Assembly (NCBI RefSeq): GCF_001182825.2
Contig: NZ_LFYO02000004.1
Span: 62,001-126,000, forward strand
DNA length: 64,000 bases
DNA from: Streptococcus sp. X13SY08
GTDB taxonomy: Bacteria; Bacillota; Bacilli; Lactobacillales; Streptococcaceae
Direction: 5' to 3'
Under the pieces are notes generated by a model. The model had not been told where the DNA came from and made no database searches. It saw nothing but the letters and a program-made list of their open reading frames with translations. How positions within the stretch are numbered: the stretch's first letter is position 1; every line of letters begins with the position of its first letter. Shown here one piece after another: positions 40,510-50,695 of the stretch. Made by a program: the position numbers and the translations under genes.

Positions 40510-41329
40510 ATGAAAGCGCTAGCTATTTTTACGAAAAAAGCCGATACTGGAAGAAAAGAGAAGATCATGAGAAGAAAACAACGATTGGTACAACAGCGTC
40601 AGAAACAGGAAATCCTATTAGGTATTTGCTTGTTCGGCATACTCATTTTGAGTTTAGGTTTATTCTTTTCGCCCAAGTTGATGGGAGACCGTCCAGCCAG
40701 AGAGAGTACTGGCTCGGAATCGCCAAAGAAGACTCAAGAAAAGCTAGTTGATGAAAAGGGAAATCAGACAGCGCGCATTATAGCGCACGGAGACCTTCTC
40801 TATCACGATGCGGTCTACATGAGTGCTCAGCAGGAGGATGGTTCCTACGATTTTGCGGAGAATTTTACCTATGTGAAGCCTTGGATTGAGCAGGCAGATT
40901 TAGCCATTGCAGATTTTGAAGGAACCATTTCTCCAGATTTTCAGTTGGCAGGTTATCCACTTTTTAACGCCCCCTTCATCTGTGGTCAATGCGATCAAAG
41001 ATGCGGGCTATGATGTGGTGGATTTAGCGCACAATCACATTTTGGACTCTCAGCTTTCAGGATTGATTTCGACTTCTAAAAATTTTACAGACCAAGGGAT
41101 TGAAACGGTGGGTGTTTATCCAGAGGGCAATCGGTCAACTGCTCCGCTATTGATTAAAGAAATTCATGGGATTAAAATTGCTATTTTAGCCTATGCTTAT
41201 GGTTTTAATGGTATGGAGGGGAATCTGACCCAAGAAGAGTACGATGCCTATCTGTCAGACATGAATAAGGAAAAAATGAAGGCGGAGCTAGCACGTGCGG
41301 AATGTCGAAGTCGTCGCTATATCTGGTAA
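40510..41329 (+). pseudogene. CapA/PgsA-like metallophosphoesterase-fold protein, broken
   Basis: This resembles CapA (poly-gamma-glutamate capsule/PGA_cap) proteins: a membrane anchor (ILLGICLFGILILSLGLFF), then ARIIAHGDLLYHDAVY and ADLAIADFEGTIS. A run of five C at 40970-40974 (four would keep NAPSSVVNAIKDAGYD in frame) shifts the frame, ending the first part at 41013. The second part (VVDLAHNHILD, LAYAYGFNG) runs to 41329, then the C-terminal half is missing and a Nudix remnant begins. The likely translation start is ATG at 40567 (MRRKQR), or 40510. Confidence 0.8.
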
Positions 41330-41840
41330 TCAATACCATCAAATCAAATTTTTTTCCAGATGTCTTGGAAGACATGACCGTCGTAGCGGAAATCCTACAG
41401 CTATTGGCAGAGAAGAATTTGCAACTCTTCGACAGGCAGCTATTCGCGAGACGGTAGAAGAGTTGCAAATTTCAGAGGATACCATTGAGATTCTTGGGGA
41501 GATTGATTATATCGTACATCCAGATCGTATCATTCATTGCCTTGTTGGGAAGTTACACATTCAGGACTGGACTACAATTGTGCCAAATGAAGAGGTAGAG
41601 CGTCTATTTACTGTCCCCCTTTCGCAGTTGCTAGAAAATGGTCCAACTTACTATTGCTTGGATACCGTGATTGAGAAAGATTCTAATTTTCCTTTTGAAC
41701 GTATCCAAAATGGAGTGGACTACAAATTTAGTCACTATCAGCGTAATATTCCTTTCTATGAATGCCTGCCAGAAAATATTTGGGGTATGACGGCTCAGTT
41801 TACGCATCGATTTACTGAATCGCTGAAAGAAGGTAACTAA
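41295..41840 (+). pseudogene. Nudix hydrolase, N-terminally truncated
   Basis: The Nudix box core AAIRETVEELQI (REtvEE) is present near 41445 and the rest (EILGEIDYIVHPDRIIHCLVG to FTESLKEGN) is typical of CoA-pyrophosphatase-like members. Upstream of the box the sequence is not recognisable and merges with the end of the CapA remnant. The GG part of the Nudix signature and the N-terminal strands are missing. A deletion between the two genes is the simplest reading. Confidence 0.7.
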
Positions 41841-41843
41841 TGT

Positions 41844-41885
41844 AAACTCACTTTTGTATCTTTCGTGCAGAGGTGAGTTTTCTTT
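41844..41885 (+). terminator. Terminator after the Nudix remnant
   Basis: AAACTCACTTT pairs with AGGTGAGTTT, followed by TCTTTG. Confidence 0.65.
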
Positions 41886-41895
41886 GATTAAATAC

Positions 41896-41924
41896 TTGAC
41901 TGGCTAACTAATTTAAGATATACT
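41896..41924 (+). promoter_or_regulatory. Promoter of the 40-residue basic protein gene
   Basis: -35 TTGACT (41896-41901), 17-base spacer, -10 TATACT (41919-41924). Confidence 0.7.
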
Positions 41925-41952
41925 AGTTTTCATTAAGATTTGGATGTGTGTC

Positions 41953-42075
41953 ATGGCAGAAAGAATGGATTTGTCCAGTGCTTATCGGAAACTAAAAAGT
42001 CCCAACATCAAAACGCGTAAGCGTGCTTTAGCGGTTATTCAAGCCTATAAGCGTCAGAAGAGAAAGCAAGTCTAG
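41953..42075 (+). CDS. Small basic protein, 40 residues
   Basis: The sequence opens MAERMDLSSAYRKLKSPNIK and ends YKRQKRKQV. About a third of residues are Lys or Arg, and it is predicted helical. It has its own near-consensus promoter and a hairpin (GTTGG-TTTT-CCAAC) with a T-rich tail right after the stop, so a real transcript is likely. The ribosome site is weak (TTGGA). No family is recognised. The charge suggests an RNA- or ribosome-associated role, but that is only inference. Confidence 0.55.
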   Translation: MAERMDLSSAYRKLKSPNIKTRKRALAVIQAYKRQKRKQV

Positions 42076-42100
42076 TTGGTTTTCCAACGGCTTTTCTTTT
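42075..42100 (+). terminator. Terminator of the small basic protein gene
   Basis: GTTGG (42075-42079) and CCAAC (42084-42088), then GGCTTTTCTTTT. Confidence 0.55.
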
Positions 42101-42133
42101 GAAGTCAATTTTTAGAAAATTCCGTCATTTCGT

Positions 42134-42162
42134 TGAAAAATTTTTTAGATTAAGATAGAATA
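42134..42162 (+). promoter_or_regulatory. Promoter of the DUF59 gene
   Basis: -35 TTGAAA (42134-42139), 17 bases, -10 TAGAAT (42157-42162). Confidence 0.65.
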
Positions 42163-42188
42163 GTAAAAAACATGAGGAAGTGAATGCT

Positions 42189-42530
42189 ATGAGAGAGGAT
42201 ATTCAGTTAAACGATGGTGCGCGCGTCTTATCAGAGAGATTAGTGGAGATTCTAGAAACGATTTTTGATCCAGAAATTGAATTGGATATCTATCATTTAG
42301 GTTTGGTCTACGCCATTGAAGTCGATGAAAACAAGCACTGTCGGCTGACTATGACCTTCACAGATGCCAATTTTGGTTGTACCGATACTCTACCCCTTGA
42401 AGTGGTGCAAAAGCTACAGCAGATTGATGGTATTGATTCTGTCAGTGTTGAAATTGTTTGGACTCCCGTGTGGGAAATGACCCGTATTAGTCGTTATGGA
42501 AGAATTGCACTTGGTATTGCTTCCCGCTAG
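42189..42530 (+). CDS. DUF59/MIP18-type iron-sulfur assembly factor (SufT-like)
   Basis: 113 residues from ATG 42189, which is 9 bases after GAGGAAG; the upstream GTG at 42180 is too close. The DUF59 core shows IFDPEIELDIYHLGLVYAIEV, TMTFTDANFGCTD with the conserved Cys, and VEIVWTPVWEMTRIS. Family members (SufT, PaaD, MIP18) help mature Fe-S proteins. It sits away from the SUF operon at 57-63 kb. The frame is intact. Confidence 0.75.
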   Translation: MREDIQLNDGARVLSERLVEILETIFDPEIELDIYHLGLVYAIEVDENKHCRLTMTFTDANFGCTDTLPLEVVQKLQQIDGIDSVSVEIVWTPVWEMTRISRYGRIALGIASR

Positions 42531-42539
42531 AAAATGAAT

Positions 42540-42652
42540 GAAGGAGGCTGGGGCAAAAATCTCGCCTCTTGTTTCGGTTTAAGGACAGAATGCTTCGGCA
42601 TAGTGGTTGAGTTCTCAAACTATTGTCCCACACTCTTTTTGACTTGAAATCG
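42540..42652 (+). repeat. Dispersed intergenic repeat, short copy
   Basis: It begins GGAGGCTGGGGC-AAAAATCTCGCCTC and ends TTGTCCCACACTCTTTTT, the same two ends as the longer copies, with most of the middle missing. It probably terminates the DUF59 transcript. Confidence 0.6.
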
Positions 42653-42700
42653 CTTCATAAATTCGGTACAATGAGGAAAAATTAAGGAGAAATCATCAAT

Positions 42701-43593
42701 ATGAAGAAGAATCAAGAGCGGATTCAAACGATTGGTTTGGAAGACTTGAGTGAGGGCGATACCCTTATTGAGGTTGTCTACAGTTCGGTTAATTATAAGG
42801 ATATGCTGGCTGTTCAGAAAAAAGGGGGCGTTATCCGTTCCTATCCTATGATTCCAGGTATTGATTTAGCGGGGCGCGTCGTATCTTCATCTGACTCGAC
42901 TCTCAGTCCAGGTCAGGAAGTTTTGGTAACAGGCTATGGGATGGGCATGTCACATACAGGAGGTTTTGCCCAGTATGCGCGCGTGCCTCATGAATGGGTA
43001 GTTCCTTTACCAGACGATTTGACTCTGAAAGATGCCATGGTTTTGGGGACGGCAGGTCTGACAGCAGGTCTATCGATAGCGGCTTTGGAAGAAGTGGGGC
43101 TAAAGCCAGAACAATCACCTCGCATCCTTGTTACGGGAGCTAGTGGAGGTGTGGGCTCGATTGCTTTAGCTATCTTAGCAGCTTCTGGCTATGAAAGGGT
43201 CACCGCTCTTATTCGGAAAGATTACCAGAAAGAATTGGTCACTGGTTTGGGGGCTCAGAAAATGATCCGTCCAGAAGATGTCTTTTTGAAAGAAAATCCT
43301 TTACTCCTAAAGCCTCAATATGACTTTGTTTTAGATACGGTGGGGGGTGATGTTGTAGCTCATCTCATACTTCAGATTGCCTATAATGGTGACGCGGTGT
43401 AAAAGCTCTGGGTGTTGATTCGGTTCAGATTTCTCATGAAAAACGCTGCGCGATTTGGAAACGATTTGCGACTGAATGGCAGATTGTAGACAGATTGCAC
43501 GTTCAAGAGATTTCTCTGGCAGAGCTGCCTACGACCCTGCAATCTATCAAAGAAGGCTGTCATCTCGGGCGAACGATTGTTAAAATTGGATAA
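42701..43593 (+). pseudogene. YhdH-type quinone oxidoreductase (acryloyl-CoA reductase family)
   Basis: Medium-chain dehydrogenase family. The N-terminus begins abruptly at NQERIQTIGLEDLSEGD, so about 10 residues of the first strand are missing. SVNYKDMLAV, GIDLAGRV, and the NADPH loop GASGGVGSIA are present. After LQIAYNGD the frame stops at 43402. The tail ALGVDSVQISHEKR to GRTIVKIG is in another frame to 43593, with about 20 residues lost between. Confidence 0.8.
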
Positions 43594-43597
43594 AAAA

Positions 43598-43630
43598 GAT
43601 CCCTAGGGAATTCATTTTCCTCAGGGATTT
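43598..43630. terminator. Bidirectional terminator between yhdH-like gene and ilvD
   Basis: ATCCCTAGGGAA pairs with TTCCTCAGGGAT, with A and T runs on either side. The truncated ilvD frame now stops inside it. Confidence 0.75.
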
Positions 43631-45225
43631 TGTCTCTTATTGTTTACCAGTTTGTTCAGAACCCCACGGCTATAAAGTGGTGGAATGACAGTTGTTTGTT
43701 TGCGCTTCTCTACTTCTTCATCCGAAACATGCATGGTAATTTCTTTGGTATCTTGATCAACTGTGACCAGGTCTCCTGTATGAAGATAGGCAATGGGACC
43801 ACCATCCTGAGCTTCAGGAGCAATGTGCCCGACAACTAGGCCATAGGTTCCGCCAGAGAAACGACTATCGGTCAGAAGGGCAACCTTATCACCTTGCCCT
43901 TTTCCGACTATCATAGATGAGAGCGAGAGCATTTCCGGCATACCAGAACCACCTTTTGGACTTCTTCTTCTTAATCAAAGACCTTGGCTGGACCAGTATG
44001 GTTGCGCACTTTGACACCGGAAACCTTAGCGACAGCACCATCTGGCGCCAAATTTCCTTTAAGGATGATCAATGGACCATCCGCACGTTTTGGGTTATCA
44101 AGTGGCATGATAACCTTTTGACCAGGCGTCAAATCATCAAATGCTGCTAAGTTTTCAGCCACCGTTTTACCTGTACACGTGATACGGTCGCCATGGAGAA
44201 AACCATTTGCTAAGAGATATTTCATGACAGCAGGTACGCCACCAACTTCGTACAAATCTTGGAAAACATATTGTCCAGATGGTTTCAAGTTTGCTAAGTG
44301 AGGCACTCGCTCTTGGAAATCATTAAAATCTTCCAAGGTCAAATCCACATTAGCAGCGTGAGCCATTGCCAAGAGATGAAGGGTGGCGTTGGTGGATCCG
44401 CCGAGTGCCATGGTCACGGTGATGGTATCTTCAAAGGCTTCACGGGTCATGATATCAGATGGTTTGAGACCCATTTCCAGCATGTGGACAACCGCTCGAC
44501 CAGTCTCTTCGATATCGGCAACTTTTTCAGGAGACTCTGCTGGGTGTGAAGAGGATCCAGGTAAGCTCATGCCGATGACTTCGATGGCTGTTGCCATAGT
44601 ATTGGCAGTGTACATTCCTCCACGGCCACCAGATCTGGGGCAGGCATTGCATTCAATTTCGCGGACTTCTTCTTCTGTTAGATCGCCGTGATTCCACTTG
44701 CCAATCCCTTCAAAAACGGATACTAAATCAATTTTCTTTCCCTTGAGATTCCCAGGTGCAATAGTTCCTCCATAAGCAAAAATGGCAGGAATATCCATGT
44801 TGGCGATAGCTATCATAGAACCTGACATATTCTTATCACAGCCCCCGATTGCCACAAAAACATCCACATTGTGACCACCCATAGCTGCCTCAATAGAATC
44901 TGCAATGATATCACGTGATGTCGGGGAAAAGCGCATTCCAGGTGTCTGTCCCCATAGCAATTCCATCCGCAACAGTAATGGTGCCGTACAGGCCTGGCCA
45001 TCCGCCAGCATCGCTAATTCCCTTTTTAGTTAATTTTCCAAAATCATGCAGGTGCATGTTGCACGGTGTATTTTCAGCCCATGTTGAAATGACACCGATG
45101 AAAGGTTTTCCAAAATCTTTGTCTGTCATGCCTGTTGCACGAAGCATAGCACGGTTGGGAGATTTGACCATACTGTCGTAGACTCTACTACGATGGCGAA
45201 ATTCTTGCTTAGAAGTGTCTGTCAT
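43621..45225 (-). pseudogene. ilvD: Dihydroxy-acid dehydratase, at least four lesions
   Basis: IlvD (about 570 residues) makes the 2-keto acids of Val, Leu and Ile using an Fe-S cluster. The first part from 45225 ends at GIAMGTDTW because GACA is tandemly duplicated (plus strand TGTCTGTC, 44943-44950). Removing one copy restores [13 protein letters not shown]. The second part holds GGCDKNMSG, but the third cluster Cys is Arg: codon CGT at 44624-44622 gives [11 protein letters not shown] where family members have CGGMYTAN. After PAKVFD about 22 residues are missing with a frameshift. The C-terminus is lost after YSRGVLNK. It is clearly dead. Confidence 0.9.
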
Positions 45226-45275
45226 ACAAACATCCTTTCCCTCGCTTTTCCTAAGGAGAAATTTTATTTTGGGCT

Positions 45276-45310
45276 ATTATAGCATAAAAATGCAGAATAT
45301 TCTGTAAAAG
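45276..45310 (-). promoter_or_regulatory. ilvD promoter with weak CodY-like box
   Basis: Minus-strand extended -10 TGCTATAAT (TATAAT at 45281-45276). AATATTCTGTAAAAG (45296-45310, plus strand) matches 11 of 15 positions of the CodY consensus AATTTTCWGAAAATT. Confidence 0.35.
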
Positions 45311-45349
45311 TTTGAAATTTATGTATAAAAAGAAACAATCCCTTTCTTA

Positions 45350-45647
45350 TTAGGAAAGAGACTGTTTGCTGTCCAATAAAATATATCTGAAGAAGAGTAA
45401 GAACGCTGCTCCTAGAATAGCGAGGTGGATAGAAAGAGGTGTCTGCCAAGTCGCGTAAGGTGAATTCCAAATAAAATGGAAGAGAATGACTGTTGCGATG
45501 ATGATTAGCCCCTTCAAAGGTTAGTAGATATTGCTGATTAGAGAGGTTTGCACCATAGAAGACAGAGAGCTCATACTCTAGACCAATACTACAAAGAAGA
45601 AAGAAGAAAAAATAAATAAGAGAAGGTTTTATCTGTTTCATAAGCAC
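45350..45647 (-). pseudogene. Small three-helix membrane protein, 1-base frameshift
   Basis: The first frame gives MKQIKPSLIYFFFFLLCSIG to NQQYLLT. The next frame, entered near 45520, gives GLIIIATVILFHFIWNSP and HLAILGAAFLLFFRYILL, with a stop at 45352-45350. Joined, this makes about 97 residues with three hydrophobic helices. The family is not recognised. The stop overlaps a hairpin (CAGTCTCTTTC with GAAAGGGATTG) and T-rich tail that would end the transcript. Confidence 0.55.
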
Positions 45648-45652
45648 ATTAT

Positions 45653-45861
45653 ACCATAGGTCTTTGCAAACTTAGTTGAATGTTTTAGGAGATTATAAAA
45701 TAAAATTTAAAGGAGGATATACAAAGGAGATGGAAAAGAGAGCAGCAGTTTTTTAGAAAATAGTTGCAAATACCTATACTTATAAGGAACGTTTCTAAAA
45801 TCAGGTTGAAAATAAGCTATTTTATTTAAGTGTAAGAAATTTTTCCTCATATAGATAGGAC
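45653..45861. other. Intergenic region with an orphan ribosome site
   Basis: AAAGGAGGATAT (about 45709) and AAAGGAG precede ATG at about 45730, but the frame MEKRAAVF stops after 8 codons. This may be the 5' remnant of a deleted gene. Nothing else is recognised. Confidence 0.35.
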
Positions 45862-45890
45862 TTGACATCATATGTATGTATTTATATAAT
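45862..45890 (+). promoter_or_regulatory. Consensus sigma-70 promoter
   Basis: TTGACA (45862-45867), exactly 17 bases, TATAAT (45885-45890): a perfect match to the vegetative consensus, 28 bases before the next start. Confidence 0.85.
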
Positions 45891-45918
45891 AAATAAGAAC
45901 GAAAACAAGGAGAATAGA

Positions 45919-46548
45919 ATGAAAAAAGTAGAAAAAGGCAATATTGCTCTGCTATTTGGGATTATGATTTTGCTAGCAGTTGGTGGGTTGACTTATACTT
46001 ATTATCGACATACGAAAGCAGCTGCCATCACGCAAATGAAGAGCACCATTTTAGCAGCTCAACATGCTGTTGCAAAAGCAGAAAAAAGTTTAGCAGCAGA
46101 GGATATCGTTGCAGCCCAAGAAAAAATTGACACGTTAGAGAATGAATCCGATCGTGTCCACCTTCAAGAAAAAATGAAGCAACTGGACCAAGCTTTGGAA
46201 GCAGAAAAGTTCGTTGCGGAAGCGGAAGTGAGCCAAACAGCTGAAACTCTTGCTACTGCCCAAGTTGCTGTTGATGGTTTAGCTAACGCTGAGCAAAAAG
46301 TAGCCCTTCAAGCACGATTAGATGCTGTTAGTCAAGCCATTGCCTTAAAAGAGCAAGAAACAGCGATTGAAAATCTAGTCGTTCAAGCAGAATACTCCCC
46401 TTCACAAGAAGTCATTGCTACTGCCCAAGTAGAAGTAGATAAGTTGACAGATGAGGCTAAAAAATCGGCTTTTCAAGCACGATTGGATGCAGTTTCGGCA
46501 TCGTTAGGAGTATACGTGGAAATTCCACAAGAAACCTATGTGCCTTAA
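45919..46548 (+). CDS. Membrane-anchored repeat coiled-coil protein
   Basis: 209 residues from ATG 45919 (AAGGAG upstream). One N-terminal helix (IALLFGIMILLAVGGLTYTYY) anchors it, with the rest predicted outside. The exported part is Ala/Glu/Gln-rich and holds about three degenerate repeats of about 47 residues; the clearest pair ends VALQARLDAVSQAI and SAFQARLDAVSASL and includes ATAQVAVDGL / ATAQVEVDKL. Such helical repeats occur in streptococcal surface proteins of unknown function. There is no LPXTG. It is driven by a perfect consensus promoter and followed by a repeat-element terminator. The C-terminus (PQETYVP) may be shortened. Confidence 0.65.
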   Translation: MKKVEKGNIALLFGIMILLAVGGLTYTYYRHTKAAAITQMKSTILAAQHAVAKAEKSLAAEDIVAAQEKIDTLENESDRVHLQEKMKQLDQALEAEKFVAEAEVSQTAETLATAQVAVDGLANAEQKVALQARLDAVSQAIALKEQETAIENLVVQAEYSPSQEVIATAQVEVDKLTDEAKKSAFQARLDAVSASLGVYVEIPQETYVP

Positions 46549-46555
46549 AGATAGA

Positions 46556-46800
46556 TGATGGAGGCTGGGACAGAAGTCCTAGCCTCCTATTTTTATTTCA
46601 TTGATAAGACAATGACAAGACGCGGTGCTTGAGTGGCATGGAATATAGCCATACACCAGCTTTTTCATGTCTGTTCAACTATGCGTAGGCGGGAGTAAAA
46701 CAGCCTACTAGACTGTTTTAGGTCAGTACCTGAAAATGGAAAAAGTACTGAAAAATCAAATCTCTAAGAAATGATCAATTTTTGTCCCGCTCTCTTTTGT
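46556..46800 (+). repeat. Dispersed intergenic repeat, full-length copy
   Basis: It starts GGAGGCTGGGACAGAAG and its partner TCCTAGCCTCC forms a terminator. TTCAACTATGCGTAGG, AAAACAGCCTACTAGACTGT, GAAAAAGTACTGAAAAATC and finally TTGTCCCGCTCTCTTTT follow. It is the best copy for defining both ends of the family. Confidence 0.75.
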
Positions 46801-46852
46801 TTATATCCTATTCTAGAAAAATTATACAATAAGAGAAAAAGGAGGAATCATA

Positions 46853-47048
46853 ATGTTACCGTTTCGTTTATTAGTGATTGTTTTATGGGGGGGGAGTCTT
46901 GTTCCTAGGCGTTGGATTTCTTCGTCATCACAAGGAGCTCAATTTGTCCCGCAATTCCAAAATTCTGCTAGGTATAGTCTACCTTCTATTTTTGGTAGCT
47001 TTTCTTTATGTAACCATTTTTATTATCTTTTTTGGCTATAATAGCTGA
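46853..47048 (+). pseudogene. DUF4059-like small membrane protein with a poly-G frameshift
   Basis: ATG 46853 follows a strong AAAAAGGAGGAA. The frame reads MLPFRLLVIVLWGG and meets a run of eight G (46887-46894). With seven G it would continue VLFLGVGFLRHHKELNLS and ILLGIVYLLFLVAFLYVTIFIIFFGYNS, a 64-residue protein with two membrane helices ending at 47048. As written the second helix is lost. A G tract of this length is a classic slippage site. The DUF4059 likeness is from memory and modest. Confidence 0.6.
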
Positions 47049-47066
47049 GTGAAAATTAAATGGTAG

Positions 47067-47112
47067 AATTTTCAGAATATTCCATTGGCTTTTCCTTTCT
47101 TTGTGATATGAT
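47067..47112 (+). promoter_or_regulatory. CodY box and promoter of ilvB
   Basis: AATTTTCAGAATATT (47067-47081) matches the CodY consensus at 14 of 15 positions. TTGGCT (47085-47090) and TATGAT (47107-47112) form a promoter with 16-base spacing. Repression by CodY when branched-chain amino acids are plentiful is expected. Confidence 0.7.
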
Positions 47113-47167
47113 ATAAAGAAAATCATTGAGCAGAATGCATAGTTGCTGATGAGGAAGGAGGAATATT

Positions 47168-48244
47168 GTGGAAAAAATTGCTTTAGATCAAGCACAAACC
47201 GGATCGTTTTTGGTACTCGATACCTTACGAAAGTTGGGTGTGGATACGATTTTTGGCTATCCGGGTGGTGCTGTCTTGCCACTCTATGACGAAATTTATC
47301 GTTTTGAGGGTATTCGCCATATTTTGGGCCGCCATGAACAAGGTTCAGTCCATGAAGCAGAAGGTTTTGCCAAATCAAGTGGAAAAATTGGCGTAGCCTT
47401 AGTGACGAGTGGTTCTGGGGCAACCAATGCAATCACCGGTATTGCGGATGCCATGGGCGATAGTGTTCCTCTTCTGGTGTTTACAGGTCAGGTAGCGACA
47501 CCTGGCATTGGTAAGGATGCCTTTCAGGAAGCGGATATTATTGGTGCAACTATGCCAGTTACGAAATACAATTACCAAATTCGTGACACTGCAGATATTC
47601 CTCGAATGATTACGGAAGCTGTTCATATTGCTACAACTGGTCGTCCTGGCCCTGTCGTCATTGATCTTCCAAAGGATGTACAGGAACGCGAAGTAGATTT
47701 TTATTATGATCCGATAGTTCATTTGCCAAGCTATCAGCCGACTGTTGAGCCAAATGGTTTGCAGATCAAAAAACTATTACAGGCTCTCTCAGAAACTAAC
47801 TCCCCTTTGATACTCGCAGGTGGGGGTGTCAACTACGCAGGTGCACAAGAGGAATTGCTTGCTTTTGCGGAGTGTTATCGTATTCCGGTCGTTTCAACCT
47901 TACTTGGACTGGGTTCCATGCCGATTGAGATAGATGAGATCGAGCAAATCACCAAGCAACTCAATCGCCAGATTGATGTCGTGCATGTACGGGACATCAC
48001 AGATATTCCGCATTTGGAACGGGAAGTACTATTAGTGAAAATCTCTGCTCCAGCCCATAAGCGCGCTGAGATTTTGGCCATTATCCAACCTTTTCGTGCC
48101 GGTGTGGTAGATGTTGCGCCTCACTCGATTACTATTCAGATGACAGGAGATAGCGATAAGATTGAAGCTATCCTGCGTGTCATTCAGCCTTATGGTATCA
48201 AAAATATTGCCCGCACGGGTGCAACCGGCTTTAGCCGAGACTAG
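47168..48244 (+). pseudogene. In-frame chimera of acetolactate synthase large and small subunits
   Basis: 358 residues from GTG 47168 (AAGGAGG upstream). Residues 1 to about 255 are IlvB: the pyrimidine-binding TPP domain with the catalytic Glu in [12 protein letters not shown], then part of the central domain to [12 protein letters not shown]. The next residues are Ilv[18 protein letters not shown], then [14 protein letters not shown] to the C-terminus. The cofactor-pyrophosphate domain of IlvB (normally to about 565) and the N-terminal ACT domain of IlvN are deleted together, roughly 1.1 kb, leaving the frame open. The normally invariant TSGPGATN reads TSGSGATN (residue 83). It cannot be an active synthase but may be translated. 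Confidence 0.85.
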
Positions 48245-48285
48245 TAAAACCCAACCCCTTTCCTTGACTTAAAAAAATCAACTAG

Positions 48286-49332
<1,047 letters not shown>

Positions 49333-49482
49333 GAAGTCAGAGTGGAGTTAGTGCAAGCTGGCTTCATTCTGTTTTCTATTTGGAAATATCTCATGGAAAA
49401 TATTTTGAAATCGCTTCAAGAAACACTGGATTTTTTCCAAAAATTTGTTATAATAAAAAATTAATCAGATGAAAAGAGGAGA

Positions 49483-50695
49483 ATGATGATTTCGGCTAAA
49501 ACCATCCAAGCAGCACACGCTGTCCTCAAAGATGTCGTCATCCAGACTTCGCTGGATTATGATTCTTATTTATCAGAAAAATATCAAGCATGCATTTTCA
49601 TCAAACGTGAAAATGAGCAACGTGTCAGGTCCTTTAAGATTCGGGGTGCCTACTGCGCCATTTCGCAGCTGAGTCAGGAAGAAAAAGAGCGCGGAGTTGT
49701 TTGCGCATCTGCTGGAAATCATGCCCAAGGGGTTGCTTATACCTGTAGGGAAGCAAAAAATCGGGCAAGTTCAATTTTTTGGTGGTCCTTATGCGACTAT
49801 CAAATTAGTAGGTGATACCTTTGATGAATCAGCACAAGCAGCCCAAGATTATACTGTTCAAGAAGGTAAAACCTTCATCGATCCCTTTGATAATCCCAAC
49901 GTTCAGGCGGGACAAGGAACGGTAGCGGTAGAGATTTTAGAGCAAGCAGCTCAGACAGGAATTCACTTTGATCAGATTTTAGTACCAGTTGGTGGAGGTG
50001 GTTTGATTGCGGGAGTATCGACCTACTCGAAGGACCAGACTCCGGAAATTGCTATTATAGGCGTTGAAGCCAGTGGTGCTAGGTCTATGAAGGCTGCTTT
50101 TGATACAGGAAGGCCGATCAAGCTGAAGCAGATCGATAAGTTCGCAGATGGAATTGCCGTACAGCAGGTCGGAGCTAGCACTTTTGAGGTTGCTCGCAAG
50201 TATGTAGATCAGCTTATCAGTGTAGATGAAGGTTGGATCTCAGAAACCGTTATTGACCTCTATTATAAGCAGGGAATTGTAGCGGAGCCCGCAGGTGCTG
50301 CGGCAATTGCTGCGCTGGAGGTGATCAAAGAAGATATCAAAGGAAAAACCATCTGTTGTATCCTTTCAGGTGGGAACAACGATATCAACCGTATGCCGGA
50401 GATGGAAGAACGGTCATTAATTTATGCCGGTCTTAAACACTATTTTGTCGTCAATTTCCCGCAAAGGCCTGATGCCCTAAGAGAATTTGTAAATGATATC
50501 TTAGGTCCTTATGATGATATTACTCGTTTTGAATATATCAAGCGATCAAATAAGGGAACAGGACCTGTCCTAATCGGGATAACGCTAGGAGAAAAAGAAG
50601 ATTTTAGCCGATTTATCCGTCGTCTAGAAGCATTTAGTCGCTTGATGAAATGCAAGCAAAGGAGAATAATATGTTTGGAATTTCAGTTTTTCTAG
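49483..50695 (+). pseudogene. ilvA: Threonine deaminase, two deletions
   Basis: IlvA starts isoleucine synthesis from threonine. The PLP Lys block RVRSFKIRGAY and the Asn block SAGNHAQGVAY are intact. After TCREAK the frame is lost because about 15 residues are deleted. The continuation KQKIGQVQFFGG to the serine-like PLP-phosphate loop PVGGGGLIAG is open in another frame. Both junction halves contain AAGCAAAA, so recombination between 8-bp direct repeats is a likely cause. The C-terminus is also lost after RRLEAF, and the frame runs into the start of the next gene (stop 50693-50695). Start follows GAGGAG. Confidence 0.9.
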
